From Pantoea rwandensis (GTDB lineage Bacteria; Pseudomonadota; Gammaproteobacteria; Enterobacterales; Enterobacteriaceae), in the NCBI RefSeq assembly GCF_002095475.1, contig NZ_MLFR01000029.1:1-64000 (forward strand): a stretch of DNA of 64,000 nucleotides, given 5' to 3'. Position 1 is the stretch's first letter. Each line of letters opens with the position of its first letter. Below the pieces are notes generated by a model. It searched no databases. It worked only from the letters and a program-made list of their open reading frames with translations, and was not told where the DNA came from. Position numbers and translations under genes: made by a program. Below, piece by piece: positions 44,502 through 54,867 of the stretch.

Positions 44502-44591
44502 GTAGCGGCGTTGCTGCTCTCACTTCACCCCAATCACTTAAGCTGATTGGGACTCACTTGCTTGCCGCCTTGCTACAACATGAATTATCTA
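44502..44591. repeat. ~90-bp imperfect palindromic intergenic element (copy 1)
   Basis: The element begins GTAGCGGCGTTGCTGCTCTC, has a central hairpin CCCAATCA...TGATTGGG, and ends CTTGCCGCCTTGCTACAACA then TGAATTAT. A related element lies at 54703-54801 with the same ends and a different central stem. Ends are imperfectly complementary, so the whole could fold as one long stem. It sits between 6S RNA and fau and may influence processing of that transcript. Confidence 0.75.
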
Positions 44592-44610
44592 GCAGATACT
44601 ACTAAAGAAG

Positions 44611-44794
44611 GGATCTCCGAGATGCCGCCGCAGGCTGTAACCCTTGAACCCATGGTTCAAGGTGAACATGCCGTCACAACTATTAGGCTTCTCGGACGGA
44701 CCGAGCATGCGCACAAATTGTGGATCGTCACATTCTGTTGGTATTAAATATCGGCTCAGGGGACGGGCCCGCTTGCAAACATCTCAGAGAAAAT
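44611..44794 (-). ncRNA. ssrS: 6S RNA (SsrS)
   Basis: On the minus strand the sequence begins ATTTTCTCTGAGATGTTTGC and ends CATCTCGGAGATCCC, the pairing ends of 6S RNA. Between them are GAGCATGCTCGG-like and CCTTGAACCATGGGTTCAAG-like conserved parts; the length of about 184 matches enterobacterial 6S RNA. 6S RNA folds to mimic an open promoter and holds sigma-70 RNA polymerase in stationary phase. Placement between zapA and fau matches E. coli. Exact ends are set by similarity. Confidence 0.96.
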
Positions 44795-44832
44795 TGACTT
44801 CACCGTCACTCTAACACGAGTACCATGAAGTG

Positions 44833-45162
44833 TTATTCGAATTTAGGGCCCTGGCGATCAGTTATGCGACCTTGCTCAACTAAAGCTTGTTCAATGGTCT
44901 GCTGCAACATGCGGATACGTTGTTCCATGTTTGTTGCATAATCGCGCGTCTTGCCTTTTTCTTGTGCCAACTCGTGGCAAATGTTCAAGGCGGCGATGAA
45001 CACCAGTTGCTCTGTATTGGTGACTCTAGTGCGAACTTTTAAATCTTGCAACCGTTGATTGAGATCCTCTGCTGCCAGGTTCAGCGCTTCTTGCTGTTCA
45101 GGCGGGCAATTCACTCTCAATGAACGACCAAAAATCTGAATATCTACCGGTTGTGCAGACAT
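44833..45162 (-). CDS. zapA: Cell division protein ZapA
   Basis: ZapA binds and bundles FtsZ filaments and stabilises the Z ring. The 109-residue protein has the N-terminal globular part [19 protein letters not shown] and a C-terminal coiled coil (about 65-100, with [19 protein letters not shown]). It is transcribed away from ygfB and just upstream of ssrS, as in E. coli. Confidence 0.95.
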   Translation of the reverse strand: MSAQPVDIQIFGRSLRVNCPPEQQEALNLAAEDLNQRLQDLKVRTRVTNTEQLVFIAALNICHELAQEKGKTRDYATNMEQRIRMLQQTIEQALVEQGRITDRQGPKFE

Positions 45163-45331
45163 GCCACCATCCTAACTGATTACTTCGTTCGCTCTCCCTT
45201 ACCGTTCAATGGGTTGGGAGGGGCGCAACTATATATATCCGAGTGATAAGATACAACCCCTTTTCTGGAAACCCAGAGGCACCTGGTGGTAGCATAACAC
45301 GAACTTATTCAGCCAACGACGACCAAAGCTT

Positions 45332-45913
45332 ATGTCATTACAGAACGCAACGCCGAGTTACAACGCGCTTGCCGCAGCACTCTCACAGCAAGGTGTCGGA
45401 ATGACGCCGGCTGAAATGCACGGATTGCTCTCAGGAATCGTGTGCGGTGGCAACAAGGACAACGGTTGGAAAACCATGGTCCATGACCTTACCAATGAAG
45501 GCATGGCGTTTTCGCAAAGCCTGTCGCAGCCGCTGCAAGCGCTGCATGAAAGCCTGACCAGTACGCTGGAAGACGAAGGGTTCATGTTCCAGTTGATGCT
45601 GCCAGAGGATGACGACATCACCGTGTTTGATCGTGCTGATGCACTGGCTGGTTGGGTGAATCACTTCTTGCTTGGCTTGGGCGTTACGCAGCCAAAGCTG
45701 GAAAAAGTCACCGGCGAAACCGGCGAAGCGATTGATGATCTGCGGACCATCGCGCAACTCGGTTACGACGAAGATGAAGATCAGGAAGAGCTGGAGCAGT
45801 CGCTGGAAGAGGTGATCGAGTACGTGCGCGTTGCCGCATTGTTGTGCCACGATACCTTCACGCGTCAGCACACGCCAACCGCACCGGAAGTTCAAAAGCC
45901 TACGCTACACTAA
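45332..45913 (+). CDS. ygfB: UPF0149 family protein YgfB
   Basis: The 193-residue, all-helical, acidic protein belongs to the UPF0149/YgfB family, with [44 protein letters not shown] and the acidic [18 protein letters not shown] then [14 protein letters not shown] Pseudomonas homologue lowers expression of a ampDh3/alpA stress programme; the enterobacterial role is unclear. It leads the ygfB-pepP-ubiH-ubiI gene string; pepP starts 47 bases after it. Confidence 0.94.
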   Translation: MSLQNATPSYNALAAALSQQGVGMTPAEMHGLLSGIVCGGNKDNGWKTMVHDLTNEGMAFSQSLSQPLQALHESLTSTLEDEGFMFQLMLPEDDDITVFDRADALAGWVNHFLLGLGVTQPKLEKVTGETGEAIDDLRTIAQLGYDEDEDQEELEQSLEEVIEYVRVAALLCHDTFTRQHTPTAPEVQKPTLH

Positions 45914-45960
45914 GCGCGTCATCGGGTACGTTGTTGCCCGTTTCAACAGGGAGTGCAAAC

Positions 45961-47283
45961 ATGATTACACTGGAAACCTTCCAGCAACGTCGTCAGGCGC
46001 TGATTGCCCGGATGACACCTGGCAGTGCCGCTTTGATTTTCGCTGCACCTGAAGTGACGCGCAGCAACGACACGGAATACAACTTCCGCCAAAACAGCGA
46101 TTTCTGGTACTTCACCGGATTTAACGAGCCGCAGGCGCTGCTGGTGCTAATCAAGAGCGACGACAAGCACAATCACAGCGTGCTGTTTAATCGTGTGCGT
46201 GATTTGACTGCAGAAATCTGGTTTGGTCGTCGTCTTGGACAAGATGCCGCACCGGCGAAACTGGGTGTTGATCGCGCGTTGCCTTGGGACGATATCGGTG
46301 ATCAATTGCATCAGCTGCTCAACGGGCTTGATGTGGTTTACCACGCTCAGGGTGAATACGCAGAAGCTGACCAACTGGTGTTCAGCGCTTTGGAAAAACT
46401 GCGTCGCGGTTTCCGCCAAAACCTGAGCGCACCGGCGACCCTCACCGACTGGCGTCCATGGGTGCACGATATGCGCCTGTTTAAAAGCGAAGCTGAGATC
46501 GAAATCCTGCGCCGCGCAGGAAAAATCAGTGCACTGGCGCACACCCGCGCCATGCAAACCTGTCGTCCGGGGATGTTTGAGTATCAGCTCGAGGGCGAAA
46601 TTCACCATGAATTCAATCGCCACGGCGCGCGCTTCCCGTCCTACAACACCATTGTCGGATCGGGTGACAACGGCTGCATTCTGCATTACACCGAAAACGA
46701 AAGTGAAATGCGCGATGGCGATCTGGTGCTGATTGACGCGGGCTGTGAATTCCAAGGATACGCGGGAGACATCACCCGCACTTTCCCTGTGAATGGTAAG
46801 TTCACTCAGCCACAGCGCGAGATTTATGACATCGTACTGGCTTCGCTCTACAAAGCGCTGTCGATGTTCCGCCCAGGCATCAGCATCCACGACGTCAATG
46901 ATGAAGTGGTGCATATCATGATCACCGGTCTGGTCGATCTTGGTATTCTTGAAGGCAATATCGATACGCTGTTTGAAGAGCAGGCGCACCGTCCGTTCTT
47001 CATGCACGGCTTGAGCCATTGGCTGGGGCTGGATGTGCATGACGTCGGCCATTACGGCACTCCAAGCCGTGACCGCATTCTCGAGCCGGGTATGGTGCTG
47101 ACCATTGAACCGGGCCTTTACATTGCGCCGGATGCCAAAGTTCCTCAGCAGTATCGCGGCATCGGTATTCGTATTGAAGATGACATCGTGATCACTGCGG
47201 AAGGCAATGAAAACCTGACCGACAGCGTTGTCAAAGATGCGGATGCGATAGAAGCATTGATGGCGGCGGCACGTCACGCATGA
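45961..47283 (+). CDS. pepP: Xaa-Pro aminopeptidase PepP
   Basis: PepP removes N-terminal residues preceding proline and needs two metal ions. The 440-residue protein has the N-terminal creatinase-like domain (DTEYNFRQNSDFWYFTGF) and pita-bread catalytic domain with metal ligands in LIDAGCEFQGYAGDITRTF, HGLSHWLGLDVHDVG, MVLTIEPGLYI and GIGIRIEDDIVI. ATG at 45961 (MITLETFQQRRQ) follows AGGGAG; a longer frame from 45844 overlaps ygfB. Its stop overlaps the ubiH start in ATGA, which couples the two genes. Confidence 0.96.
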   Translation: MITLETFQQRRQALIARMTPGSAALIFAAPEVTRSNDTEYNFRQNSDFWYFTGFNEPQALLVLIKSDDKHNHSVLFNRVRDLTAEIWFGRRLGQDAAPAKLGVDRALPWDDIGDQLHQLLNGLDVVYHAQGEYAEADQLVFSALEKLRRGFRQNLSAPATLTDWRPWVHDMRLFKSEAEIEILRRAGKISALAHTRAMQTCRPGMFEYQLEGEIHHEFNRHGARFPSYNTIVGSGDNGCILHYTENESEMRDGDLVLIDAGCEFQGYAGDITRTFPVNGKFTQPQREIYDIVLASLYKALSMFRPGISIHDVNDEVVHIMITGLVDLGILEGNIDTLFEEQAHRPFFMHGLSHWLGLDVHDVGHYGTPSRDRILEPGMVLTIEPGLYIAPDAKVPQQYRGIGIRIEDDIVITAEGNENLTDSVVKDADAIEALMAAARHA

Positions 47284-48458
47284 GCATTTTGATTGCAGGC
47301 GGCGGTATGACCGGTGCCACGCTGGCATTGGCTATCTCGCATCTGACGCGCGGCCAATTACCCGTCACCCTGATTGAACGCAGCCTGCCAGACAGCCGTG
47401 CGCATCCAGGGTTTGATGGACGTGCCATCGCGCTAGCGGCGGGCACCTGCCAGCAGTTGGCCGATATTGACCTGTGGCGCTCGCTGGCTGATTGCGCCAC
47501 GCCCATCACGGATATTCACGTTTCAGATCGCGGTCACACGGGTTTTGTGCAGTTGCAGGCAGATGACTATCAGCTCCCGGCACTGGGCCACGTCGTTGAA
47601 CTGTTCGATGTGGGGCAGCGTCTATTCCAGCGCCTCAAAAGTGCGCCGGGTGTGACGGTACATTGCCCTGATTACGTCACGGTGGTGGAGCGCAGCGCTG
47701 AATCTGTGCAGGTCACGCTCAGCAGTGGCGAAAAACTTGAGGGTGCATTGTTGGTGGCAGCGGATGGTTCGCGCTCTCCGTTAGCGGCATCCTGCGGGAT
47801 GACCTGGCAGCGTGACGATTATCAACAGCTCGCGGTTATCGCCAATGTCACCACCCAACTGCCGCATCAGGGCCGTGCGTATGAGCGCTTTACCGAGCAC
47901 GGTCCACTGGCGCTGCTTCCGATGTCAGATAATCGTATGTCCTTAGTGTGGAGCCATCCCATTGAGGCGGAAGCGACATTAAAACAGTGGGATGATGCCA
48001 CCTTCTTGCACCAGCTACAGCAGGCATTTGGCTGGCGCCTGGGGCGTTTTACCCACACGGGCCAACGCGAAATTTATCCACTGGCGCTGCAAAAGGCAGA
48101 ACGTCAGGTGGCACATCGCCTGGCGCTGGTCGGCAATGCGGCACAGACGCTGCATCCGATTGCCGGCCAGGGCTTCAACCTCGGGCTGCGGGATGTGATG
48201 TCGCTGGCAGAAACGCTGGCAGGTGCATATCGGCAACGGCAAGATGTGGGCAGCTATGGCGTGTTGCACCATTTTGCCGCGCGTCGCCAAGCGGATCGCA
48301 CCGCCACTATTGGTGTGACCGATGGGTTAGTGCGGCTGTTTGCCAACCGTTATGCGCCTTTAGTGGCGGGAAGAAATCTTGGGCTGGTGGCAATGGACCA
48401 TCTGCCATGGCTGCGAAGCCCACTTGCCGCGCGTACGCTCGGCTGGGTCAAGCGTTAA
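47280..48458 (+). CDS. ubiH: 2-octaprenyl-6-methoxyphenol hydroxylase UbiH
   Basis: UbiH is an FAD monooxygenase of ubiquinone synthesis (C1 hydroxylation), part of the soluble Ubi complex. The 392-residue protein shows the FAD motif MSILIAGGGMTGATLALAIS (1-20), the DG motif LLVAADGSRSPLA, and GDALVGNAAQTLHPIAGQGFNLGLRD-type end motif (seen as LVGNAAQTLHPIAGQGFNLG). It overlaps pepP and precedes the paralogous ubiI by 20 bases. Confidence 0.95.
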   Translation: MSILIAGGGMTGATLALAISHLTRGQLPVTLIERSLPDSRAHPGFDGRAIALAAGTCQQLADIDLWRSLADCATPITDIHVSDRGHTGFVQLQADDYQLPALGHVVELFDVGQRLFQRLKSAPGVTVHCPDYVTVVERSAESVQVTLSSGEKLEGALLVAADGSRSPLAASCGMTWQRDDYQQLAVIANVTTQLPHQGRAYERFTEHGPLALLPMSDNRMSLVWSHPIEAEATLKQWDDATFLHQLQQAFGWRLGRFTHTGQREIYPLALQKAERQVAHRLALVGNAAQTLHPIAGQGFNLGLRDVMSLAETLAGAYRQRQDVGSYGVLHHFAARRQADRTATIGVTDGLVRLFANRYAPLVAGRNLGLVAMDHLPWLRSPLAARTLGWVKR

Positions 48459-48478
48459 GCATGAATTAAGGGGCAGCA

Positions 48479-49681
48479 ATGCAAACATTTGATGTGGCCA
48501 TCGCCGGTGGTGGCATGGTAGGTCTGGCCGTCGCCTGCGGATTGCAGGGGAGCGGCCTGCGTGTTGCCGTGCTGGAAAAAGCACCAGAGCCACAATTTGA
48601 TCCCGCGAGTGCGGCGTCGATTCGTGTCTCGGCGATCAACGCCGCCAGCGAGCGCCTGCTGCAAAAATTAGATGTCTGGTCTGGCATCCTCGCACTGCGT
48701 GCCAGCGCCTATCACGGCATGGAAGTGTGGGATCAAGACAGCTTTGGCTCGATCAGTTTTGATGACGAGCAGCAGGGTCTGTCACATCTCGGCCATATCA
48801 TTGAAAATGAAGTGATTCACAGTGCATTATGGCAGCGCGCCAGCCAGTGCAGTGATATCACCTTATTTGCTCCAGCACAGTTACAGCAGGTGGCATTTGG
48901 TGACAATGAAGCCTTTGTCACCTTGCAGGATGGCAGCATGATGAGTGCGCGCCTGCTGATTGCAGCGGATGGCGCAAATTCCTGGCTACGCGACAAAGCC
49001 GATATTCCCATCACCTTCTGGGATTATGACCACCACGCGTTGGTGGCCAATATCCGCACTGACATGCCACACGATGCGATTGCGCGTCAGGTGTTCCATG
49101 GCGACGGTATTCTGGCGTTCTTACCTATGCAGGACCCGCATCTGTGCTCCATTGTCTGGTCACTGTCACCTCAGGAAGCGGCGCGTGTACAATCGATGCC
49201 GGAAACGCTGTTTAACCAGCAGCTCTCGGTGGCATTTGATATGCGGTTGGGCTTGTGCCAGGTCGAAAGCGAGCGCAAAACTTTCCCGCTGACAGCACGT
49301 TATGCACGTAATTTCGCTGCACACCGTTTGGCTCTGGTGGGCGATGCTGCACATACTATCCATCCCCTCGCGGGGCAGGGGGTAAACCTTGGCTTTATGG
49401 ATGCGGCGGAATTGATTGGTGAAATCCGCCGTTTGCACCAGGAAGGCAAAGATATTGGACAGCATCTATATCTGCGTCGCTATGAGCGCAGCCGCAAGCA
49501 CAGCGCCGCGATGATGCTGGCTGGTATGCAAGGGTTCCGTGAGCTGTTTGCCGGCACGCATCCGGCGAAAAAGCTGTTGCGCGACGTAGGGTTGAAACTA
49601 GCCGATACGCTGCCTGGCGTGAAACCGCTGATGCTGAAGCAGGCCATGGGGCTAAACGATATCCCTCACTGGATCCGCTAG
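48479..49681 (+). CDS. ubiI: 2-octaprenylphenol hydroxylase UbiI (VisC)
   Basis: UbiI hydroxylates C5 of the ubiquinone precursor ring using FAD and oxygen. The 400-residue protein shows FAD motif FDVAIAGGGMVGLAVACGL (3-21), DG motif LLIAADGANSWLRDKA and the second FAD motif LVGDAAHTIHPLAGQGVNLG. It is a paralogue of UbiH next door. It ends the gene string; a terminator follows. Confidence 0.95.
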   Translation: MQTFDVAIAGGGMVGLAVACGLQGSGLRVAVLEKAPEPQFDPASAASIRVSAINAASERLLQKLDVWSGILALRASAYHGMEVWDQDSFGSISFDDEQQGLSHLGHIIENEVIHSALWQRASQCSDITLFAPAQLQQVAFGDNEAFVTLQDGSMMSARLLIAADGANSWLRDKADIPITFWDYDHHALVANIRTDMPHDAIARQVFHGDGILAFLPMQDPHLCSIVWSLSPQEAARVQSMPETLFNQQLSVAFDMRLGLCQVESERKTFPLTARYARNFAAHRLALVGDAAHTIHPLAGQGVNLGFMDAAELIGEIRRLHQEGKDIGQHLYLRRYERSRKHSAAMMLAGMQGFRELFAGTHPAKKLLRDVGLKLADTLPGVKPLMLKQAMGLNDIPHWIR

Positions 49682-49692
49682 CTCTCGTCTAA

Positions 49693-49715
49693 GGCGCCTC
49701 CTCTGGCGCCGTTTT
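49693..49715 (+). terminator. Rho-independent terminator after ubiI
   Basis: Two GGCGCC arms pair around a TCCTCT loop, followed by GTTTTC and a pyrimidine-rich run, 12 bases after the ubiI stop. Confidence 0.8.
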
Positions 49716-50202
49716 CTCCTCTCTTCTTTAATTCAGTTTCATGCGCTAAACCTCACGCGACAACCTCTGCGACCTGAACAATCTCTGCAACCCTTAGCGG
49801 TGCAATTCAGTGTGCCATGGCGTGTTGCACGAGATTGGTGCGCGTCTGCACCCAAATTGCGCCTCGTTTGATTTATTCTAATTTTACCTGCCAATTCGCA
49901 TTACTTTAACTAATGATAACTCTATTTGTTAGCCGAACCATTTTGTCGTACTGCGTCGCTCATTCCATTTTTTGGCTGAGTTTATGTATCTCAATTGTAT
50001 TTTATGCGTGGTTAATCACAATATTGCAGTGAATTGTGCTGGGTGGTATTCGGTGATTGTGGGAGTGATGGTACTGTTTCGCCCTCGTTTTCCTTATGGT
50101 TAATCGCCGCATTCGGTGGTAACTTCAGCACAAAGAGAACGTTTGCGTCAGCCGTAAAGGCGGCGCAGGCGCGTCACACTCACTTGTCTTCACAGGATGG
50201 CT
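49716..50202 (+). promoter_or_regulatory. Leader and promoter region of gcvTHP
   Basis: About 490 bases with no convincing gene; 49860-50030 is AT-rich, as expected for an Lrp/GcvA-controlled promoter known in E. coli. The 160 bases before gcvT are GC-richer and probably transcribed leader. I looked for the paired glycine-riboswitch cores and saw none. A start at 50034 (91 codons) is in another frame than gcvT and is not supported. Confidence 0.5.
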
Positions 50203-51300
50203 ATGACTCAGCAAACGCCTCTATTCGAACAGCATCAGGCATGCGGCGCTCGCATGGTGGACTTCCATGGCTGGATGATGCCACTGCATTACGGCTCGCA
50301 AATGGATGAGCACCACGCAGTGCGTAACGATGCCGGTATGTTTGATGTTTCCCACATGACCATCGTCGATTTACGCGGGGCCCGTACCCGCGAATTCCTG
50401 CGCCATCTGCTGGCAAATGATGTTGCCAAACTGACCCAACCCGGCAAAGCCCTCTACACCGGCATGCTAAATGCCTCCGCTGGCGTCATTGATGATTTGA
50501 TTGTTTACTTTATGAGCGAAGACTTTTTCCGCTTAGTGGTGAATTCCGCGACGCGTGAAAATGATTTAGCCTGGATTAAACAGCATGCGCAGCCGTTTGG
50601 GGTCGAACTCACTGAACGTGACGATTTAGCGCTGATCGCGGTGCAAGGTCCTTATGCACAGCAAAAAGCACAAACGCTCTTCACTGCGGCGCAGCGTGAA
50701 GCTGTTGCAGGTATGAAACCTTTCTTTGGCGTACAGGCTGAAAATCTGTTTATCGCCACGACGGGCTATACCGGTGAAGCGGGTTATGAAATCGCGATGC
50801 CTAACAGTGAAGCGGCTGATTTCTGGCAGAAACTGCTGGCTGCGGGGGTGAAACCGGCGGGTTTGGGTGCACGCGATACGCTGCGCCTGGAAGCAGGGAT
50901 GAACCTGTATGGTCAGGAGATGGACGAAGGTGTTTCACCGCTGGCGGCCAACATGGGTTGGACCATCAGCTGGGAACCTTCCGATCGTGATTTCATTGGT
51001 CGCGATGCGTTAGAAGCGCAACGTGCCAAGGGTACCGAAAAGCTGGTGGGTTTGATCATGACCGAAAAAGGGGTGCTGCGTAACGGCTTGCCGGTGCGTT
51101 TCACTGACGAACAAGGTCAGCTACAGCAGGGTATTATTACCAGTGGGTCTTTCTCCCCGACGCTGGGTTGCAGCATCGCGTTGGCACGTGTGCCAGCGGG
51201 CATTGGTGAGCAAGCGATTGTAGAGATCCGCAATCGTGAAATGCCGGTGAAAGTCACCAAACCGATTTTTGTTCGCGCCGGTAAGCCGGTCGCTCAGTAA
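50203..51300 (+). CDS. gcvT: Glycine cleavage system T protein (aminomethyltransferase) GcvT
   Basis: GcvT transfers the aminomethyl carbon from lipoylated GcvH to tetrahydrofolate, releasing ammonia. The 365-residue protein has [34 protein letters not shown], the folate-site [12 protein letters not shown] and [23 protein letters not shown] at 50203 ([10 protein letters not shown]) has AGGA five bases upstream and matches the family; ATG at 50197 is too close to that site. It leads gcvT-gcvH-gcvP. Confidence 0.96.
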   Translation: MTQQTPLFEQHQACGARMVDFHGWMMPLHYGSQMDEHHAVRNDAGMFDVSHMTIVDLRGARTREFLRHLLANDVAKLTQPGKALYTGMLNASAGVIDDLIVYFMSEDFFRLVVNSATRENDLAWIKQHAQPFGVELTERDDLALIAVQGPYAQQKAQTLFTAAQREAVAGMKPFFGVQAENLFIATTGYTGEAGYEIAMPNSEAADFWQKLLAAGVKPAGLGARDTLRLEAGMNLYGQEMDEGVSPLAANMGWTISWEPSDRDFIGRDALEAQRAKGTEKLVGLIMTEKGVLRNGLPVRFTDEQGQLQQGIITSGSFSPTLGCSIALARVPAGIGEQAIVEIRNREMPVKVTKPIFVRAGKPVAQ

Positions 51301-51320
51301 TTTTTTCAGGAGAAATGGCG

Positions 51321-51707
51321 ATGAGCAATGTGCCTAATGAATTGAAATACCGCGATAGCCACGAATGGGTCCGTAAAGAAGCCGACGGCACCTTTACCGT
51401 GGGGATCACCGAACACGCTCAGGAACTGCTGGGTGATATGGTGTTTGTTGACCTGCCAGAAGTCGGTGCGGTTGTCGCAGCCGGTGATGACTGTGCGGTT
51501 GCGGAATCCGTCAAAGCGGCTTCTGATATCTATGCGCCACTGAGTGGTGAAATCGTCGCGGTGAATGATGAGTTAGACGGTTCACCGGAGCTGGTTAACA
51601 GTGCACCTTACGCTGACGGCTGGCTTTTCCGTATCAAAGCCAGCGATGAGTCAGAGCTTGATGAAATGCTGGATGCCGCTGCGTATAAAGCTTCTATCGA
51701 TGAGTAA
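51321..51707 (+). CDS. gcvH: Glycine cleavage system H protein GcvH
   Basis: GcvH is the lipoyl carrier that shuttles the aminomethyl group between GcvP, GcvT and Lpd. The 128-residue protein has the lipoylated lysine K65 in [14 protein letters not shown] and the family start [13 protein letters not shown] at 51321 is set by AGGAG eight bases upstream; ATG 51315 is too close. A GGTGC/GCACC hairpin followed by a T run (51726-51752) lies after it and may lower gcvP expression or mark an end. Confidence 0.96.
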   Translation: MSNVPNELKYRDSHEWVRKEADGTFTVGITEHAQELLGDMVFVDLPEVGAVVAAGDDCAVAESVKAASDIYAPLSGEIVAVNDELDGSPELVNSAPYADGWLFRIKASDESELDEMLDAAAYKASIDE

Positions 51708-51806
51708 CCGGTAGTGACAGGAGGTGCTGATAATCGGCACCTTCTTTTTTATCTGCCTGATTTTATGCCGTTTTTGTAACCCAGCCCGATTCAGGATTTA
51801 CTGCAA

Positions 51807-54680
51807 ATGACCCAGACTCTCAGCCAGCTTGAACACAACGGTGCTTTCATTGAGCGCCACATCGGTCCAACCCCCGAGCAGCAAGCCACGATGTTGGAAG
51901 CGATTGGAGCCAGCTCATTGGCATCGTTGATTAGCGCCATCGTCCCTGCCGACATCCAACTGCCAGGTCCTCCGGCGGTTGGCGATGCCGCGACCGAACA
52001 ACAAGCGCTGGCAGAGCTGAAAGCGATTGCCAGTCAGAACCTGCGTTATAAATCCTGGATCGGCATGGGCTACAGTGCGGTGATCACCCCGCCAGTCATT
52101 CTGCGCAACATGCTGGAAAATCCGGGTTGGTACACCGCTTACACCCCTTATCAGCCTGAGGTTTCACAGGGCCGACTTGAGGCACTGCTGAACTTCCAGA
52201 CGCTGACGCTCGATTTAACCGGTTTGGATATTGCTTCTGCGTCATTGCTGGACGAAGCCACCGCCGCTGCCGAAGCGATGGCGATGGCAAAGCGCGTCAG
52301 CAAACTGAAAAACGCTACTAAGTTCTTCATTGCTGACGATATCCATCCGCAAACGCTGGACGTCGTGCGTACCCGTGCTGAAACCTTCGGTTTTGAACTG
52401 ATTATCGATCGTGCCGATAAGGCGCTGGATCACGACGATCTGTTCGGTGTGCTGTTGCAACAGGTCGGGACCAGCGGGGAAGTGCACGACTACCGTTCAC
52501 TGATCACCGAACTGAAAAGCCGCAAAGTCGTGGTCAGTGTGGCTGCTGATTTTATGGCGCTGGTGCAGTTAGAAGCGCCGGGCAAGCAGGGCGCGGATAT
52601 CGTCTTCGGTTCTGCCCAACGCTTCGGTGTGCCAATGGGCTACGGCGGTCCACACGCGGCCTTCTTCGCCAGCCGTGATGAGCACAAACGCTCAATGCCG
52701 GGTCGTATTATCGGTGTTTCACGTGATGCTGCAGGCAACACCGCACTGCGTATGGCGATGCAAACTCGCGAGCAGCACATTCGCCGTGAGAAGGCGAACT
52801 CCAACATCTGTACTTCACAGGTGTTACTGGCGAATATCGCCGGTTTATATGCGGTCTATCATGGTCCAAAAGGCTTAACCCGCATTGCCTCACGCATCCA
52901 TCGCTTGACCAGCATTCTGGCGACTGGCCTGCAAAACGGTGGATTGAAACTGCGTCATACCAGCTGGTTCGATACCTTGACGGTGGAAGTCGCTGATAAA
53001 GCCGAGGTCCTCAATCGTGCGCTGAGTTTTGGCGTTAACCTGCGTAGCGACGTGCTCAATGGCGTAGGCATCACGTTGGATGAAACCACCACGCGTGAAG
53101 ATGTGCAGTCCCTGTTTGCCATTCTGTTGGGTGATGCACATGGCCTCGACATTGATGCACTGGATGCCAGCGTGGCCGCTGAGAACAGTGCGATTCCTGC
53201 GGGCATGCAGCGTGTCAGTGAATTCCTGACGCATCCGGTATTCAATCGCCACCACAGCGAAACCGAAATGATGCGTTATATGCACAGCCTTGAGAAAAAG
53301 GATCTGGCGCTGAACCAGGCGATGATCCCGTTAGGCTCTTGCACCATGAAGCTCAACGCCGCTGCGGAGATGATTCCTATCACCTGGCCGGAATTTGCTG
53401 AGCTGCACCCATTCTGCCCGGCAGAACAGGCTTCGGGCTATCTGCAGATGATCGGTCAGCTTTCGCAGTGGCTGGTACAGCTCACCGGTTACGATGCACT
53501 TTGCATGCAGCCGAACTCCGGCGCGCAGGGTGAATATGCCGGCCTGCTGGCGATTCGTCGCTATCATGAAAGCCGTAACGAAGGTGGACGTAATGTTTGC
53601 CTGATCCCAAGCTCCGCACACGGCACTAACCCGGCCTCTGCACAGATGGCGGGCATGTCAGTGGTGGTGGTGGCCTGTGACAAACAAGGCAACATCGACT
53701 TGGGCGATCTGCGCGAAAAAGCCGCTCAGGTCGGTGATGAACTTTCTTGCATCATGGTGACCTATCCTTCGACGCATGGCGTCTACGAAGAAACCATCCG
53801 TGAAGTGTGCCAGATCGTGCATCAGTATGGCGGCCAGGTTTACCTGGATGGTGCCAACATGAATGCTCAGGTTGGCATTACTACGCCAGGCTACATTGGC
53901 GCTGATGTGTCGCACCTCAACCTGCATAAAACTTTCTGTATCCCACACGGTGGTGGCGGTCCGGGCATGGGCCCAATCGGCGTGAAAGCGCATCTGGCTC
54001 CGTTTGTGCCGGGTCATAGCGTGGTGCAGATTGATGGCGTGCTGACCCAACAGGGCGCAGTATCAGCGGCACCGTTTGGCAGTGCCTCTATCCTGCCAAT
54101 TAGCTGGATGTATATCCGTATGATGGGCGCGAAAGGCCTGAAGCAAGCGAGTTCAGTAGCGATTCTGAATGCCAACTACATTGCCAGCCGTCTGCAATCT
54201 GCCTATCCAATTCTTTATGCAGGTCGTGATGGTCGCGTGGCGCATGAGTGTATTCTCGACATTCGTCCGCTGAAAGAGCAGACCGGTATCAGTGAGTTGG
54301 ATATTGCCAAGCGTCTGATCGATTACGGCTTCCATGCACCCACCATGTCATTCCCGGTTGCTGGCACGCTGATGGTTGAGCCAACGGAATCTGAAAGCAA
54401 AATCGAGCTGGATCGCTTTATCGATGCCATGCTCTCTATCCGTATGGAAATTGACCGCGTGGCTGATGGTGAATGGCCAGCTGAAGACAACCCGCTGGTG
54501 AACGCGCCACACACGCAGATGGAAATTGTCGGTGACTGGGCACATCCCTACACTCGCGAACTGGCGGTGTTCCCGGCTGGCAGCGCCAACAAATATTGGC
54601 CAACAGTGAAACGCCTGGATGATGTCTTCGGTGACCGTAATGTATTTTGCTCCTGTGTTCCAATGAGCGAATACCAATAA
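51807..54680 (+). CDS. gcvP: Glycine dehydrogenase (decarboxylating) GcvP
   Basis: GcvP is the pyridoxal-phosphate P protein that decarboxylates glycine and loads the aminomethyl group on GcvH. The 957-residue fused form (as in E. coli, not split) has [20 protein letters not shown] at the start, a first inactive half, and an active second half. The second half carries the PLP lysine K708 in [20 protein letters not shown], plus [12 protein letters not shown] and [14 protein letters not shown] good terminator follows. Confidence 0.97.
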   Translation: MTQTLSQLEHNGAFIERHIGPTPEQQATMLEAIGASSLASLISAIVPADIQLPGPPAVGDAATEQQALAELKAIASQNLRYKSWIGMGYSAVITPPVILRNMLENPGWYTAYTPYQPEVSQGRLEALLNFQTLTLDLTGLDIASASLLDEATAAAEAMAMAKRVSKLKNATKFFIADDIHPQTLDVVRTRAETFGFELIIDRADKALDHDDLFGVLLQQVGTSGEVHDYRSLITELKSRKVVVSVAADFMALVQLEAPGKQGADIVFGSAQRFGVPMGYGGPHAAFFASRDEHKRSMPGRIIGVSRDAAGNTALRMAMQTREQHIRREKANSNICTSQVLLANIAGLYAVYHGPKGLTRIASRIHRLTSILATGLQNGGLKLRHTSWFDTLTVEVADKAEVLNRALSFGVNLRSDVLNGVGITLDETTTREDVQSLFAILLGDAHGLDIDALDASVAAENSAIPAGMQRVSEFLTHPVFNRHHSETEMMRYMHSLEKKDLALNQAMIPLGSCTMKLNAAAEMIPITWPEFAELHPFCPAEQASGYLQMIGQLSQWLVQLTGYDALCMQPNSGAQGEYAGLLAIRRYHESRNEGGRNVCLIPSSAHGTNPASAQMAGMSVVVVACDKQGNIDLGDLREKAAQVGDELSCIMVTYPSTHGVYEETIREVCQIVHQYGGQVYLDGANMNAQVGITTPGYIGADVSHLNLHKTFCIPHGGGGPGMGPIGVKAHLAPFVPGHSVVQIDGVLTQQGAVSAAPFGSASILPISWMYIRMMGAKGLKQASSVAILNANYIASRLQSAYPILYAGRDGRVAHECILDIRPLKEQTGISELDIAKRLIDYGFHAPTMSFPVAGTLMVEPTESESKIELDRFIDAMLSIRMEIDRVADGEWPAEDNPLVNAPHTQMEIVGDWAHPYTRELAVFPAGSANKYWPTVKRLDDVFGDRNVFCSCVPMSEYQ

Positions 54681-54702
54681 TTTAGCCGTCATAAATGAGT
54701 TC

Positions 54703-54801
54703 GCAGCGGCGTTGGCTGCAATCGTTCACCACGGTCACTGACTGATGTCGGTCACCGTGGATCAACGAGCTTGCTGCCTTGCTGCAACGCAAATTATGTA
54801 G
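54703..54801. repeat. ~100-bp imperfect palindromic intergenic element (copy 2)
   Basis: The ends GCAGCGGCGTTGGCTGCAAT and CTTGCTGCCTTGCTGCAACG then AAATTAT match copy 1 at 44502-44591. The centre holds a different hairpin, CCACGGTCAC...GTCACCGTGG. Conserved ends with a variable stem suggest a mobile or recombining intergenic repeat family. It lies between the gcvP stop and the terminator. Confidence 0.75.
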
Positions 54802-54830
54802 GCTAAACAGTTTCAGTCGACTTATCCTGA

Positions 54831-54858
54831 GGGCCGAGAAATCGGCCCTTTTTATTTT
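54831..54858 (+). terminator. Rho-independent terminator of gcvTHP
   Basis: Stem GGGCCGA / TCGGCCC, GAAA tetraloop, then TTTTTATTTT. It ends only ten bases before the ygfF start, so ygfF likely has its own promoter or depends on readthrough. Confidence 0.93.
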
Positions 54859-54867
54859 GGAGGCAAC

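Noticed and set aside
46147-47328. Minus-strand 393-codon ORF
   Set aside because: It is the antisense shadow of pepP, whose motifs are clear.
49716-50202. Glycine riboswitch before gcvT
   Set aside because: I could not find the conserved paired aptamer cores; enterobacterial gcvTHP is normally controlled by GcvA/GcvR and Lrp.
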